16,915 nt of DNA from F2B08 sp046260445 (GTDB taxonomy: Bacteria; Actinomycetota; Actinomycetes; Actinomycetales; Dermatophilaceae), in NCBI GenBank assembly GCA_046260445.1, contig JBHEPF010000013.1:1-16915 (forward strand), given 5' to 3'. The position numbers and the translations under genes were made by a program. The notes beneath the pieces were generated by a model. It did no database searches, was not told the DNA's origin, and saw nothing but the letters and a program-made list of their open reading frames with translations. How positions within the stretch are numbered: position 1 is the first letter of the stretch; the number at the start of each line of letters is the position of its first letter. This document shows positions 16,530-16,915 of this stretch, piece by piece.

Positions 16530-16915
16530 CTACGACAGGGCGCGGCGGCTGGCGTCCTGTCGCTGCGGAGCGGGTCCGAGGTGGACCTCGGCGCCGAGCA
16601 CGTCGGCCCCGCCCGCGTGTGCCTGCACCGGGTTGAGGACGAGCGAGGCGATCTCGGGATGGTCCTCGGAGAGCACCGAGACCCGCGCCACGAGGTCCTC
16701 CAGTGCGGGTGCGTGAACCGGTTCGGCACCGCGGTATCCACGCAGCAAGGGAGCAGCCTTGACCGACCCGATGAGCTCGCGCACGTCCTTGTCCGTCATC
16801 GGGGGGATGCGGTGGGCCACGTCATCGAGCAGCTCGGTCGGCGCGCCGGCGATCGAGAACGAGACGACCGGGCCGAAGAGGGGGTCCTCAGTGCTGCGGA
16901 CGACGCAGGCCACCC
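16530..16915 (-). CDS. ATP-grasp acyl-CoA synthetase (acetate--CoA ligase family), C-terminal part
   Basis: The last 128 residues of a larger protein whose 5' end lies beyond the window. The visible part is the end of an ATP-grasp_5 domain as found in ADP-forming acetyl-CoA synthetases and in bifunctional GNAT acetyltransferase/CoA-ligase proteins: EDPLFGPVVSFSIAG, then the conserved APLLRGYRGAEPVH and a VSVLSEDHPEIASLVLNPV stretch carrying the metal-binding Asn. In actinobacteria such fusions often act as lysine acetyltransferases (Pat type), but the GNAT part would lie upstream and cannot be checked. A GTG at 16913 is in frame but falls within the conserved domain, so it is not the start. 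The tail APQRQDASRRALS is unconserved. Confidence 0.88.
   Translation of the reverse strand, partial: VACVVRSTEDPLFGPVVSFSIAGAPTELLDDVAHRIPPMTDKDVRELIGSVKAAPLLRGYRGAEPVHAPALEDLVARVSVLSEDHPEIASLVLNPVQAHAGGADVLGAEVHLGPAPQRQDASRRALS

Noticed and set aside
16530..16913. A short stand-alone protein starting at GTG 16913.
   Set aside because: The GTG falls within a conserved ATP-grasp segment and the frame continues open to the window edge, so it is the 3' end of a larger gene.

Overview
The window is ordinary-looking chromosome from a high-GC Gram-positive bacterium (Actinobacteria). The best markers are a SepH/DUF3071 cell-division gene, a ferrochelatase with the actinobacterial C-terminal cysteine cluster, DUF3159/DUF3710/DUF4193/DUF5998 proteins, frequent GTG starts and strong GC codon bias. 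The style of the proteins suggests Micrococcales (Intrasporangiaceae/Dermatophilaceae-like), but that is an inference. The central part (about 3290-11636) follows the gene order I recall for the Mycobacterium tuberculosis Rv2689c-Rv2701c region: RNA methyltransferase, permease, ceoB/ceoC, OB-fold protein, DUF3710, dut, DUF4193, suhB.

Layout, left to right. (1) 1-217: 5' end of a DUF222/13E12-family (usually HNH endonuclease) gene leaving the window, minus strand. (2) 304-336: strong hairpin ending aconitase acn (359-3166, minus). acn has its own promoter, buried in a perfect 28-bp palindrome. (3) 3290-6582, minus: an RNA m5U methyltransferase translationally coupled to a KimA-like potassium permease. 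(4) 6681-8044, plus: two overlapping TrkA/RCK proteins, divergent from the permease, so this is a candidate potassium-homeostasis locus. (5) 8075-10715, minus: a tightly packed operon DUF4193 - dut - DUF3710 - OB-fold protein - DUF3159. (6) 10770-12761, minus: ferrochelatase then an inositol-phosphatase-family gene. (7) 12857-13936, plus: sepH. (8) 13964-16458, minus: DUF5998 - nucleotide pyrophosphatase/phosphodiesterase-like protein - thymidine kinase. (9) 16530-16915, minus: 3' end of an ATP-grasp acyl-CoA synthetase.

The genes are housekeeping: TCA cycle, heme, thymidylate and dUTP metabolism, K+ balance, division and RNA modification. I see no CRISPR array, tRNA, rRNA, insertion sequence, prophage or toxin-antitoxin system. 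No gap exceeds about 140 bases without a gene. The most interesting signals are regulatory: the acn palindrome superimposed on its promoter, and a recurrent TAGNNT box 6-8 nt before GTG starts that lack Shine-Dalgarno sequences (probable leaderless transcripts). A second theme is the permease/RCK pairing and several uncharacterised DUF genes locked into operons with nucleotide-metabolism genes.
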